Shown: piece by piece, positions 33,772 to 41,726 of the stretch | How positions within the stretch are numbered: the first letter of the stretch is position 1 | How the letters are laid out: the number at the start of each line of letters is the position of its first letter | NCBI GenBank assembly: GCA_023146135.1 | Contig: JAGLCR010000014.1 | Coordinates: forward strand, 1 to 42,445 | Length of the DNA: 42,445 nucleotides | Reading direction: 5' to 3' | DNA from: Bacteroidales bacterium | Lineage (GTDB): Bacteria; Bacteroidota; Bacteroidia; Bacteroidales; UBA1556 | The notes under the pieces: generated by a model | The model's database searches: none | Told to the model about the DNA's origin: nothing | Seen by the model: the letters and a program-made list of their open reading frames with translations, nothing else | Program-made: the position numbers and the translations under genes

Positions 33772-34575
33772 ATGATTGTAGATAAGAATACTAAAATATC
33801 ACAGATATTAAAAGAGAAGCCGGAAGCAATAGAGGCAATAGCTTCGATTAATCGTCATTTTAAGAAATTAGAAAACCCTTTTTTACGAAAAATGCTTGCT
33901 CCACGAGTTAATGTGACTGCAGCTGCCCAAGTGGGTAATTCGACAGTGAACGAAATGTTGAAGGTTTTGCAGGATATTGGTTTTGAGGTAGCTTATGAAG
34001 AAGAAAAAGAAATTAAAAAAGATATAACTACAGAAATAGATATGGAAAGAACCAATATTGTTGATCTAGATGTACGTCCTATTTTGGACTCTGGAGTGGA
34101 TCCGTTTAATGTAATAATGGATGGGTTGAAGAATTTGAATGAGGGCGAAACGCTTAAAATTATTAATACGTTTGAGCCTATCCCTCTTTTGAATATCATC
34201 AAAAAGAAAGGTTATGAGTTTGAATCGGAGCGTCCCGAGGAAGGTGTTGTTCATACATATTTAAAAAAGATTGAGGGCGACGTGGTAGCAGAAGAAGTAG
34301 CGCCAATTATCTCTGATCGCGAATTGACTTATGAGGATTTGGAGCGTAAGTATGAAGGTAAATTAAGTGAGATTGATGTTCGTGATTTGGAAATGCCCAT
34401 GCCTATGGTAACTATTTTAGAAGCAATCGAAACCTTGGATGAGGGTCATGCGCTTTACGTTCACCATAAAAGATTGCCTCAGTATTTGCTTCCTGAACTT
34501 AAGGAACGTGAATTCGATTATAAATCTCAAGAGGTAGATGCAGATAATATGAAATTAATAATTTATAGAACTTAG
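33772..34575 (+). CDS. DUF1858-DUF2249-DUF2249 protein
   Basis: A 267-residue cytoplasmic protein. Residues about 1-75 (IVDKNTKISQILKEKPEAIE) resemble DUF1858/ScdA_N. Two TusA-like DUF2249 domains follow at about 98-165 (VDLDVRPILDSGVDPFNVIM, then EGETLKIINTFEPIPLL) and about 195-267 (IDVRDLEMPMPMVTILEAIE, then EGHALYVHHKRLPQYLLPEL). DUF2249 proteins often sit near NO-detoxification or denitrification genes, with unknown activity. It heads a cluster with an oxidase-like membrane protein 4 bp downstream, a SufT-like factor and an Rrf2 regulator. The box TAACTTTG at 33742 is the likely promoter. Confidence 0.85.
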   Translation: MIVDKNTKISQILKEKPEAIEAIASINRHFKKLENPFLRKMLAPRVNVTAAAQVGNSTVNEMLKVLQDIGFEVAYEEEKEIKKDITTEIDMERTNIVDLDVRPILDSGVDPFNVIMDGLKNLNEGETLKIINTFEPIPLLNIIKKKGYEFESERPEEGVVHTYLKKIEGDVVAEEVAPIISDRELTYEDLERKYEGKLSEIDVRDLEMPMPMVTILEAIETLDEGHALYVHHKRLPQYLLPELKEREFDYKSQEVDADNMKLIIYRT

Positions 34576-34579
34576 GATT

Positions 34580-35911
34580 ATGCAAGCAGGATTAAGTACA
34601 AAAAATGCTCCTTCGCCATCTGTGGTATTACCACATTATGCTTATGGAGCAGTTGCATTTATTACAGCAGCAATAATGATGTTTTTTGCGGCAGAAGATA
34701 TTTCAACAACATATATGACCCCCAAAGTGTTAAGTGTAGCCCATGTATTGATTTTGGGTTGGGTGACAATGATTATTTTCGGAGCGCTTTACCAACTTAT
34801 CCCAGTAGTAATGGAGGTGAAGTTATATAGCGAAAAATTGGCAATGGCTAGTTTTATCACATTGGGATTAGGAGTGCCTTTTATTGCCTATAGTTTTTGG
34901 GTTGATTTCATAGGAGCTTCGCATGCAATGATTACCGGAGGTAGTTTAGTTATTCTATCGGTACTTATGTTTGTTGTAAATACCTTAGGAAGTGCAATGA
35001 AAACTGAAAATAAAACTATTGAAAATCGTTTTATTGTAGCATCCGTATTTTGGTTGCTATTGACAGTGGTATTAGGATTAAGCATAGTGCTGTTTCCTCA
35101 AATTCTAGCATATGGTTCATTCCAAATACATATTCATATAGGTATTATCGGATGGTTCATGATGCTTATTGTGGGAGTAGCTAGTACATTAATGCCCATG
35201 TTTTTTATTGCTCATCAGTTAAATAAGAAGTTATTGGAAATGGCTTTTTGGTTACTCAATGGAGGCTTATTAGTATTGCTTTCAACAATGTTTTTCGACC
35301 TAGGTAATTATGCCAAAATGGGAGCAGGAACACTTGTATTGATTGGGTTTATAATGTTTTTTAGTTATAACCTTGGTGCCTATAAAAAGCGCCTACGTCG
35401 TAATCTTGATATTGGAATGAAATTATCGGTTTTAGCATTTATACTATTTGCTTTAACGCTAGTTGCAGGAGTATTATCTTCTTTTGGCAGTCTTATTGAT
35501 GGCGATTTCTTGACTAGGATTAATTTGATATATGGAATATCATTAATATATGGATTTATTACAGCACTGATATTGGGGCAGATGTACAAAACCCTTCCTT
35601 TTATTGTATGGCTAAAATTATATCAAGATAAGGTGGGGAAATTCAAAACTCCACTTCCTGCAGATATGCATTCGGAGGAAGCCGCACAGGGCCATTACTT
35701 TTTCTTTATCGGAGGTTTTATGCTTTTGGTAATAGGTGTTTGGTTAAAAGAGTCAATGCTGATTAAAGCAAGTGCTGGCTTTATGTTGTTAACAGCGATC
35801 TTGTATGCATATAATACTTTCAAAATATTGATGCATAAGCAACAGTTAAAACCACTTGTTATGCCAAAAATAAGAAAGCGTCCGGTACCTGTGGTTAAAA
35901 AAGATAAGTAA
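34580..35911 (+). CDS. Haem-copper oxidase subunit I-like membrane protein
   Basis: About 12 membrane helices in 443 residues. H55 in SVAHVLILGWVTMIIFGALYQ (written here by its key positions) and the pair H184/H186 in FQIHIHIGIIGWF are placed like haem ligands of the oxidase/NO reductase/NnrS superfamily, and H212 follows in FFIAHQLNKK. It is shorter and more divergent than true catalytic subunits, and no subunit II or cytochrome gene is adjacent. A role as haem-binding NO or O2 response protein is more likely than as a proton-pumping oxidase. It starts 4 bp after the DUF2249 gene. Confidence 0.75.
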   Translation: MQAGLSTKNAPSPSVVLPHYAYGAVAFITAAIMMFFAAEDISTTYMTPKVLSVAHVLILGWVTMIIFGALYQLIPVVMEVKLYSEKLAMASFITLGLGVPFIAYSFWVDFIGASHAMITGGSLVILSVLMFVVNTLGSAMKTENKTIENRFIVASVFWLLLTVVLGLSIVLFPQILAYGSFQIHIHIGIIGWFMMLIVGVASTLMPMFFIAHQLNKKLLEMAFWLLNGGLLVLLSTMFFDLGNYAKMGAGTLVLIGFIMFFSYNLGAYKKRLRRNLDIGMKLSVLAFILFALTLVAGVLSSFGSLIDGDFLTRINLIYGISLIYGFITALILGQMYKTLPFIVWLKLYQDKVGKFKTPLPADMHSEEAAQGHYFFFIGGFMLLVIGVWLKESMLIKASAGFMLLTAILYAYNTFKILMHKQQLKPLVMPKIRKRPVPVVKKDK

Positions 35912-35943
35912 AAGATAAAATAAACTATATAAAAAAGAGAACA

Positions 35944-36273
35944 ATGGCAAAAATTGATCAATTAAACGAAACAGAGCAGGATATATTGGAAATTATAAAG
36001 ACCGTTCCTGATCCTGAAGTAAGTGTGAATATTGTAGATTTAGGATTAATCTATGAAGTTGCACATAATGAAGAAGACAAGCAAATTAATGTTATCATGA
36101 CTCTTTCGGCACGTGGTTGTCCTGTAGGCGATACTATTTTACAGCATGTGCAAACCGTGGTTAGCAATATGTATCCTGGTTATTATGTGGATGTTGATTT
36201 GGTTTGGGAACCACAATGGACTCCTGCATTAATTACGGATGATGGCCGTGCTCAGTTAGACGGTGGATTTTAA
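35944..36273 (+). CDS. SufT/MIP18-family Fe-S assembly factor (DUF59)
   Basis: A 109-residue protein of the DUF59 family: DPEVSVNIVDLGLIYEV near residues 23-39 and SARGCPVGDTI with C59. Relatives (SufT, PaaD, MIP18) help deliver or mature iron-sulfur clusters. It ends VDVDLVWEPQWTPALITDDGR, as in many stand-alone forms. It follows the membrane protein by 32 bp and is closed by a strong hairpin, with the Rrf2 regulator just beyond. The context suggests Fe-S repair under NO or oxidative stress. Confidence 0.92.
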   Translation: MAKIDQLNETEQDILEIIKTVPDPEVSVNIVDLGLIYEVAHNEEDKQINVIMTLSARGCPVGDTILQHVQTVVSNMYPGYYVDVDLVWEPQWTPALITDDGRAQLDGGF

Positions 36274-36285
36274 TCTTTACTATCA

Positions 36286-36315
36286 ATCTCCAAGAACTTT
36301 AGTTTTCTTGGAGAT
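36286..36315 (+). terminator. Terminator or attenuator between sufT-like gene and rrf2
   Basis: An 11-bp perfect stem, ATCTCCAAGAA (36286-36296) with TTCTTGGAGAT (36305-36315), has an 8-base loop and is followed by ACTTTTTATTT. It sits only 16 bp before the next ATG, so partial termination inside the operon is possible. Confidence 0.85.
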
Positions 36316-36331
36316 ACTTTTTATTTAAATA

Positions 36332-36766
36332 ATGATTCTCTCTCGATCGGCAAGCTATGGACTTAGAGCAGTACTCTACTTATCGCTTCATTCTGAAAAG
36401 GATGAAAGATACGGTGTGAAGACTGTTGCCAAAGAACTGAACTTACCAGAATCTTACCTTGGAAAGGTGCTGCAAAATTTAGTGCGTAAGGGGATTATTT
36501 CTTCGGTTAAAGGTCCAAGAGGTGGTTTTTATATCAAAGACGAAAACCTTTTACGGCCAGTGATAGACATTATTGAAGCTATCGATGGACTTGGGCATTT
36601 TTCAAGTTGTGGATTAGGTTTACACGAATGTAGTGACGAAAACCCTTGCCCCATACATAGTGAATATGGAGCATTGCGTGATGGACTGTTTAAAGTTCTC
36701 TCGGTTAAAACGATAAAGGATTTCAAGCAGGATATTGAAGAGGGCAGGGCGGTAATTTCGTTATAG
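36332..36766 (+). CDS. Rrf2-family transcription regulator with Fe-S type cysteines
   Basis: A 144-residue Rrf2 protein with the N-terminal winged helix (LSRSASYGLRAVLYLSLH, VAKELNLPESYLGKVLQNLV, GPRGGFYI). Three cysteines, C93, C100 and C106, in SSCGLGLHEC and ENPCPIH match the 2Fe-2S or 4Fe-4S site of IscR and NsrR. It probably senses NO or Fe-S status and controls the DUF2249 cluster directly upstream on the same strand. No separate promoter was recognised; the intervening hairpin may set its dose. Confidence 0.9.
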   Translation: MILSRSASYGLRAVLYLSLHSEKDERYGVKTVAKELNLPESYLGKVLQNLVRKGIISSVKGPRGGFYIKDENLLRPVIDIIEAIDGLGHFSSCGLGLHECSDENPCPIHSEYGALRDGLFKVLSVKTIKDFKQDIEEGRAVISL

Positions 36767-36829
36767 TAAAGCTTGGTTTTGCAAAGTGAGCACCCAATAC
36801 AACTATTAAATAGTATATCATAAATCTCC

Positions 36830-36837
36830 TACCTTTG
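36830..36837 (+). promoter_or_regulatory. Promoter box very close to alpha/beta-hydrolase start
   Basis: TACCTTTG lies only 4 bp before the ATG at 36842. Transcripts would begin at or just after the start codon, so the message may be leaderless, or the true promoter lies elsewhere. Confidence 0.4.
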
Positions 36838-36841
36838 TGCC

Positions 36842-37615
36842 ATGCAAATAGAGGTGCTCAATAAAAATATCAATTACGAGATTCTCAACTCTGAGTGGTT
36901 GGATGAATGTCGTCCCCTAATAATATTTCTTCATGAAGGTTTAGGTAGTATCGGTCAATGGAAAAGTTTCCCCAAACTCTTGTCGGATGCTATGCAAATG
37001 CCTGCTTTGGTTTACGATCGAGTGGGCTATGGCAAATCCGATTATTGGGCTGAAAAATTAAAACCTGATTTTTTGCATAAAGAGGCCGTAGAGTATTTGC
37101 CTGCACTAATTAATGCGCTAGATTTACCCAATGAGTATTATCTCTTTGGCCATAGCGATGGCGGTACTATAGCTTTACTGCATGCTTCGAGTTTGCCTAC
37201 ACAATTACGCGGAATTATTGTGGAGGCTCCACATGTAATTTTGGAGGAAACATCAATTCAGGGAATTAGTATGGCGCGGCAAATGTTAGAAATCCCAGCA
37301 ATGATAAAACGACTTGACCGTTATCAAAGTGGACGAGCGGCTCAACTTATTGACGATTGGACTAATTTGTGGCTTCGAGCAGATGTACGTGAATGGGAAA
37401 TGCTTAGTTTGATTAAAAAAATAACTACCCCAATGTTATTGATTCAAGGCGATCAGGATGATTTTGGTACTTTTCAACAGCTTGATATTACAGCAAAGCT
37501 TGCGAAAAGTGAGTTTGTGCAAGTGGAGAAATTGTCCAGTTGTGGGCATATCCCCCATTTGCAGCAGCAGGACATTGTGATGATTTTGTCTAAAAAGTTT
37601 CTAAAGTCTTTTTAG
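36842..37615 (+). CDS. Alpha/beta-hydrolase
   Basis: A 257-residue cytoplasmic hydrolase without a signal peptide. The oxyanion region is FLHEGLGSIGQW, the nucleophile S105 lies in FGHSDGGT, the acid is in LLIQGDQDDFGTFQQ and the histidine in SCGHIPHLQQQD. The fold is related to the small-molecule hydrolases of the MhpC type; the substrate cannot be told. The stop codon overlaps the first copy of the 15-bp repeat that precedes the ATPase gene. Confidence 0.85.
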   Translation: MQIEVLNKNINYEILNSEWLDECRPLIIFLHEGLGSIGQWKSFPKLLSDAMQMPALVYDRVGYGKSDYWAEKLKPDFLHKEAVEYLPALINALDLPNEYYLFGHSDGGTIALLHASSLPTQLRGIIVEAPHVILEETSIQGISMARQMLEIPAMIKRLDRYQSGRAAQLIDDWTNLWLRADVREWEMLSLIKKITTPMLLIQGDQDDFGTFQQLDITAKLAKSEFVQVEKLSSCGHIPHLQQQDIVMILSKKFLKSF

Positions 37616-37663
37616 TAAGAATTATCTTAGTAAGAATTATCTTAGTAAGAATTATCTTAGTAA
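37612..37663 (+). repeat. 15-bp tandem repeat, three and a half copies
   Basis: TTAGTAAGAATTATC occurs at 37612-37626, 37627-37641 and 37642-37656 without change, then TTAGTAA at 37657-37663. It overlaps the stop of the hydrolase gene and runs up to the promoter of the ATPase. Each junction makes the near-palindrome CTTAGTAAG. Confidence 0.95.
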
Positions 37664-37704
37664 TAAAATTATTACTATATTTGTGCCTTACCAATATTAG
37701 TAAG
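37659..37704 (+). promoter_or_regulatory. Palindromic promoter/operator region of the ATPase gene
   Basis: AGTAATAA (37659-37666) and TTATTACT (37669-37676) form a perfect 8-bp palindrome that abuts the promoter box TATATTTG (37676-37683). A second dyad, CTTAC and GTAAG around AATATT (37687-37704), lies between promoter and ATG. Together with the tandem repeat they look like binding sites for a repressor. Confidence 0.55.
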
Positions 37705-37705
37705 C

Positions 37706-38851
37706 ATGAAAAATCCATTTATATTTGGGCATTTAAGCGAGCCTAAAGGTTTTGTAAATCGTGGAGATGATATTTTACGCTTAAGGCAAAATATTGAAAA
37801 TAAGATTAATACGATACTTATCTCTCCTCGTAGGTGGGGTAAGTCATCCTTGGTAAAGGTGTTGGAAACTAAGTCTGGTTTGCCTAAAAATTACGTTTTT
37901 TGCTATTTGGATATGTTTAATACTAATAATGAAGAGGATTTTTATAATCAGTATTCCAATGCAATATTAAAATCTGCTTCTTCAAAATTTGAAGATATGA
38001 TGACTAATGTGAAGCATTTTCTGTCTTCATTGAAGCCGAACTTTTCATTTGAAAGTGAAGGTTCGGGTAAATTAAGCTTTGATATTACTTCCGAAACACC
38101 AGAGTCATCATTCTTAGATGTATTAAATTTAGGCGAGCATATAGCACAAAAGAAGAAGAAGCATTTAGTAGTTTGTATTGATGAATTTCAGAACCTTAGT
38201 AGGTTTCTAGACCCATTATTATTTCAGCAACGTTTACGTGCGAGTTGGCAGCATCATCAGCATGTAACTTACATACTATATGGAAGCAAGCGTTCTATGT
38301 TAAGTTCAATATTCGAAAGTCAGTCAATGCCTTTTTATAAGTTTGGAGATGTTTTTTATTTACAAAAAATTGATACAAAACATTGGTTGCCATTTATTCA
38401 GACTAGTTTTCGGAAAACAAAGAAAAAGATTGCTAAAAAATTTGCAGTTCAGCTAATCGATTTAATGGAGTCGCATACCTATTATGTGCAGCAGTTTGCT
38501 CATATATTATGGAATAATACCACTGAGGAAGTAGATGTTCAGATATTTAAAAAATCTGTATCGGATATTATTGGGCGTAACTCTCTGATGTTTGAGAATA
38601 TATACGAAGGGCTTAGTATATATCAAGCTAGGGTGCTCCGAATGCTTGTTGAAGATGGTGGTGCAAAATATACAGGATCGGCTATGATTAAAAAGCACTC
38701 ATTGGTTTCATCTGCAAATGTGATTCAGGCTTTAAGAGCATTAGAAAATAAGGAGGTTATTGATCGTTTTGAAGGCGCCCCCATGTTTGTTGACCCTGTA
38801 TTGCGAATGTGGATAATTGAACGCATTATTAAAGGAAACCGCACTTATTGA
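37706..38851 (+). CDS. AAA/STAND-like ATPase with C-terminal winged helix
   Basis: A 381-residue ATPase of the archaeal-ATPase (COG1672-like) group. It opens FIFGHLSEPKGFVNRGDDI, has Walker A SPRRWGKSS (40-48) and Walker B LVVCIDEFQNL (D159/E160). Residues about 310-375 look like a winged helix (YQARVLRMLVEDGGAKYTG, NVIQALRALENKEVIDRF). Members are common as accessory genes of unknown function. The repeats and dyads in its promoter, with a DNA-binding tail in the product, suggest autoregulation. Confidence 0.88.
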   Translation: MKNPFIFGHLSEPKGFVNRGDDILRLRQNIENKINTILISPRRWGKSSLVKVLETKSGLPKNYVFCYLDMFNTNNEEDFYNQYSNAILKSASSKFEDMMTNVKHFLSSLKPNFSFESEGSGKLSFDITSETPESSFLDVLNLGEHIAQKKKKHLVVCIDEFQNLSRFLDPLLFQQRLRASWQHHQHVTYILYGSKRSMLSSIFESQSMPFYKFGDVFYLQKIDTKHWLPFIQTSFRKTKKKIAKKFAVQLIDLMESHTYYVQQFAHILWNNTTEEVDVQIFKKSVSDIIGRNSLMFENIYEGLSIYQARVLRMLVEDGGAKYTGSAMIKKHSLVSSANVIQALRALENKEVIDRFEGAPMFVDPVLRMWIIERIIKGNRTY

Positions 38852-38894
38852 TGTTTTTTTTTTGAATAAGTGCAATATCAAAGCCTATGGAGTT

Positions 38895-39140
38895 TTAGAA
38901 TATTATGCTAAACAGCCTGCCAACGTAACTTGTATTAGTTTTAGGTTGACTAAGGTTTTGGCTGATTTTACTACTGTAGGTTGATTTTAATTGGTCAACT
39001 TTTACCTGAACTTGAACAGAGCACGTCATACAATATTCAAGATGTTCCTTTATCTTATATGAAAAGTTGATTGTACCTGTAAGTATTAATGCTTCGGCGC
39101 AACGAACAATCTGGTCCTCATTTAGATGTTTGCTTTTCAT
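38895..39140 (-). CDS. Small zinc-finger anti-sigma-like protein
   Basis: An 81-residue protein starting KHLNEDQIVRCAEALIL and containing the HxxxCxxC motif of the zf-HC2 anti-sigma family in EHLEYCMTC, followed by a Lys-rich stretch and a short hydrophobic C-terminus (SYVGRLFSIIF). It has no full membrane helix and no sigma factor gene beside it. It could be an orphan anti-sigma-like regulator or a small zinc-binding protein. Confidence 0.65.
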   Translation of the reverse strand: MKSKHLNEDQIVRCAEALILTGTINFSYKIKEHLEYCMTCSVQVQVKVDQLKSTYSSKISQNLSQPKTNTSYVGRLFSIIF

Positions 39141-39361
39141 TATTAATGGTGTATAGCACTTTCAATATGAATTATCAATATTTAATCAAAATAGAATGCG
39201 TTTAATGAACACTTATCCTAACTAAACGATATTTTTAAAAAAAGGTTTCGTTAAATGTCTAATCCTAGTAGACTTGCTTATTATCGGAGATTCTAATCCA
39301 AATATATATCACAATTTCTGCTAATATGGTAATGAAATACCTAATTAATTTAGAAAAGCCT

Positions 39362-39369
39362 TATCTTTG
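39362..39369 (+). promoter_or_regulatory. Promoter box for the homogentisate operon
   Basis: TATCTTTG fits TAnnTTTG and lies 25 bp before the hmgA start. The upstream box is not clear. Confidence 0.45.
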
Positions 39370-39394
39370 CCATACAACATAAAATTCTATTGCT

Positions 39395-40555
39395 ATGTCA
39401 AGATATCATAAGCTGGGTAAAATTCCAGCAAAGCGCCATATTACTTTTAAAAAAGATGATGGCAGTTTGTATTTCGAACAACTAATTTCTTCGGAGGGCT
39501 TTGCTCACGATTATTCCATAACTTATCATATGCAGCGCCCAACAAGGGTAATCGAAATTGATAAGGCTATTGATGTTAGCCCACAATATGTAGATAACGA
39601 TTTATTAGTAAATAGAAGTTTCGAAGGTTATAAAGTGAAGCCAAAAGATGATTTTTTAGATAGTAGAAAGGTGGTTTTAGCCAATGATGATGTACGCATT
39701 TCACTTGCAGCGCCTCGTAAATCAATGAAAGATTATTTTTACAAAAATTCGCAAGCTGGTGAAATGATTTTTGTTCATGAAGGGAGTGGAGTTCTCAAAA
39801 CTATGTATGGAAATATTCCTTTCAAATATGGTGATCACCTGATTATACCAAAGAGTGTAATCTACCAAATTGAGTTTGATACTGCAGATAATCGTTTGTT
39901 TATCGTAGAATCGACTACGCCTTTCCGTTGGCCAAAGAAATATAAATCTGACAACGGTCAATTTTTAGAACACTCACCAATCTATGAGCGTGATATTCGT
40001 TTGCCAGAGAACTTGGAAACTCATGATGAGTTCGGGAAGTTCAAGATGATTATAAAAAGAGATGATAAATTATATCCATATACTTACGAAACGCATCCAT
40101 TTGATGTGGTGGGTTGGGATGGGTATTTTTATCCTTATGCTTTTTCAATTCATGACTTCGAGCCCATCACAGGACGCTTACATTTGCCACCTCCCATTCA
40201 CCAAACATGGGAAACTGCAAGTTGCGTAATGTGTGCTTTTGTTCCACGAATGTACGATTATCATCCTGAGGCAATTCCAGCGCCATACAATCATGCAAAT
40301 ATGGATACTGATGAGGTGTTATATTATGTTGATGGCGATTTTATGAGTCGCAATAATATTCATAAAGGCCAGATCACGTTGCACCCAATGGGTGTTGTTC
40401 ACGGGCCTCATCCAGGTGCTGCCGAGCGTAGTGTTGGACAAAAAGAAACTCAAGAATTGGCTGTTATGGTGGATACTTTTGCGCCTTTGCGCATGACAAA
40501 AGAATCAACTGCCATTGAGGTTCAAGATTATTATAAATCTTGGCTTGAGGATTAA
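39395..40555 (+). CDS. hmgA: Homogentisate 1,2-dioxygenase
   Basis: It opens the ring of homogentisate to maleylacetoacetate with O2 and Fe(II), in tyrosine and phenylalanine breakdown. The 386-residue form is the shorter bacterial type. Signatures are QAGEMIFVHEGSGVLKTMYG in the first cupin, YNHANMDTDEVLYYVDG with iron ligands, and the C-terminal HPMGVVHGPHPG. It lies first in the operon hmgA, hppD, fahA, with gaps of 39 and 34 bp. The enzyme needs oxygen, so the cell meets air at least at times. Confidence 0.95.
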   Translation: MSRYHKLGKIPAKRHITFKKDDGSLYFEQLISSEGFAHDYSITYHMQRPTRVIEIDKAIDVSPQYVDNDLLVNRSFEGYKVKPKDDFLDSRKVVLANDDVRISLAAPRKSMKDYFYKNSQAGEMIFVHEGSGVLKTMYGNIPFKYGDHLIIPKSVIYQIEFDTADNRLFIVESTTPFRWPKKYKSDNGQFLEHSPIYERDIRLPENLETHDEFGKFKMIIKRDDKLYPYTYETHPFDVVGWDGYFYPYAFSIHDFEPITGRLHLPPPIHQTWETASCVMCAFVPRMYDYHPEAIPAPYNHANMDTDEVLYYVDGDFMSRNNIHKGQITLHPMGVVHGPHPGAAERSVGQKETQELAVMVDTFAPLRMTKESTAIEVQDYYKSWLED

Positions 40556-40594
40556 AATCACTTTTATTTAGATAAACCAAAAACACAAAATATT

Positions 40595-41692
40595 ATGACA
40601 CAAAACACATGCTTACCATTTAACGGAACAGACTACGTTGAGTTTTATGTGGGAAATGCCAAGCAGGCAGCCCATTATTATCAATCAGCATTTGGTTTTC
40701 AACCAGTAGCTTATGCAGGATTAGAAACAGGACACAAAGATCGTACATCCTACGTGCTTCGACAAGATAAAATCACCTTTGTACTTACAGGTGCCATGCA
40801 TCCAGATTCTCCAATTGCCGAGCATCATAAGCAACATGGTGATGGTGTGAAAGTAATTGCGCTTTCTGTGGATGATTGTAAATCTGTATTTGACGAGGCA
40901 GTTGCTCGTGGTGCAAAAGTGTATCAAGATTTGAAAACTGAAAAAGATGAGTTCGGTTCAATAACTACTGCTGGAATTCATACTTATGGTGATGCTGTTC
41001 ATATTTTTGTGGAGCGTAAAAATTATAAGGGTCCATTTATGCCAGGATTTGTTGCTTGGGATCCTCCTTATAAGCCTGAAGATACAGGACTGCTTTATGT
41101 TGATCATATTGTGGGAAATGTAAACTGGGACGAGATGGATAAAACAGCCGATTTCTATCGTACAGTTTTTGGCTTCGACCAATTGATTTCATTTGATGAT
41201 AAGGATATATCAACAGATTATACCGCTTTGAAATCGAAAGTAATGTCAAGTGATAATTTCAAAGTAAAATTTCCTATTAACGAGCCTGCTCATGGAAAGA
41301 AAAAATCGCAAATAGAGGAATATTTGGATTTCTACATTGGGCCTGGACCTCAGCATGTGGCCATGGCTACTGACGATATTGAAGCTACCATTGCTGCTTT
41401 GCGTAATCGTGGTGTCGATTTTTTAGATGTGCCAGATAGTTATTATAATACAGTAACTGAGCGAGTAGGGAAAATTGACGAGGACCTAGATGTAATGAAA
41501 AAACATCGTATATTAATCGATCGGGATGATGAAGGTTATTTGCTGCAGCTATTTACTAAGCCTGTGGAAGATCGACCAACCTTCTTTTTTGAAATTATTC
41601 AAAGAAAAGGAGCCAAATCATTTGGGAAAGGTAATTTTAAAGCTCTTTTCGAGAGTATTGAATTAGAACAAGGAAAACGCGGGACATTATAA
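40595..41692 (+). CDS. hppD: 4-hydroxyphenylpyruvate dioxygenase
   Basis: It converts 4-hydroxyphenylpyruvate to homogentisate with O2 and Fe(II). Two glyoxalase-like domains are present (about 10-150 and 165-340). The iron triad is in the second: histidine in YVDHIVGNV, histidine in GPQHVAMATDD and glutamate in FFEIIQRKG. The 365-residue length is normal. It supplies the substrate of hmgA just upstream. Confidence 0.97.
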   Translation: MTQNTCLPFNGTDYVEFYVGNAKQAAHYYQSAFGFQPVAYAGLETGHKDRTSYVLRQDKITFVLTGAMHPDSPIAEHHKQHGDGVKVIALSVDDCKSVFDEAVARGAKVYQDLKTEKDEFGSITTAGIHTYGDAVHIFVERKNYKGPFMPGFVAWDPPYKPEDTGLLYVDHIVGNVNWDEMDKTADFYRTVFGFDQLISFDDKDISTDYTALKSKVMSSDNFKVKFPINEPAHGKKKSQIEEYLDFYIGPGPQHVAMATDDIEATIAALRNRGVDFLDVPDSYYNTVTERVGKIDEDLDVMKKHRILIDRDDEGYLLQLFTKPVEDRPTFFFEIIQRKGAKSFGKGNFKALFESIELEQGKRGTL

Positions 41693-41726
41693 AAACCATG
41701 ACAAACCGTATTAAATAGCAAACAAA

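Noticed and set aside
37612-37663. CRISPR or phase-variable repeat
   Set aside because: Units are 15 bp and directly joined without spacers. They lie outside the coding frame of the ATPase, so slippage would not shift that frame.
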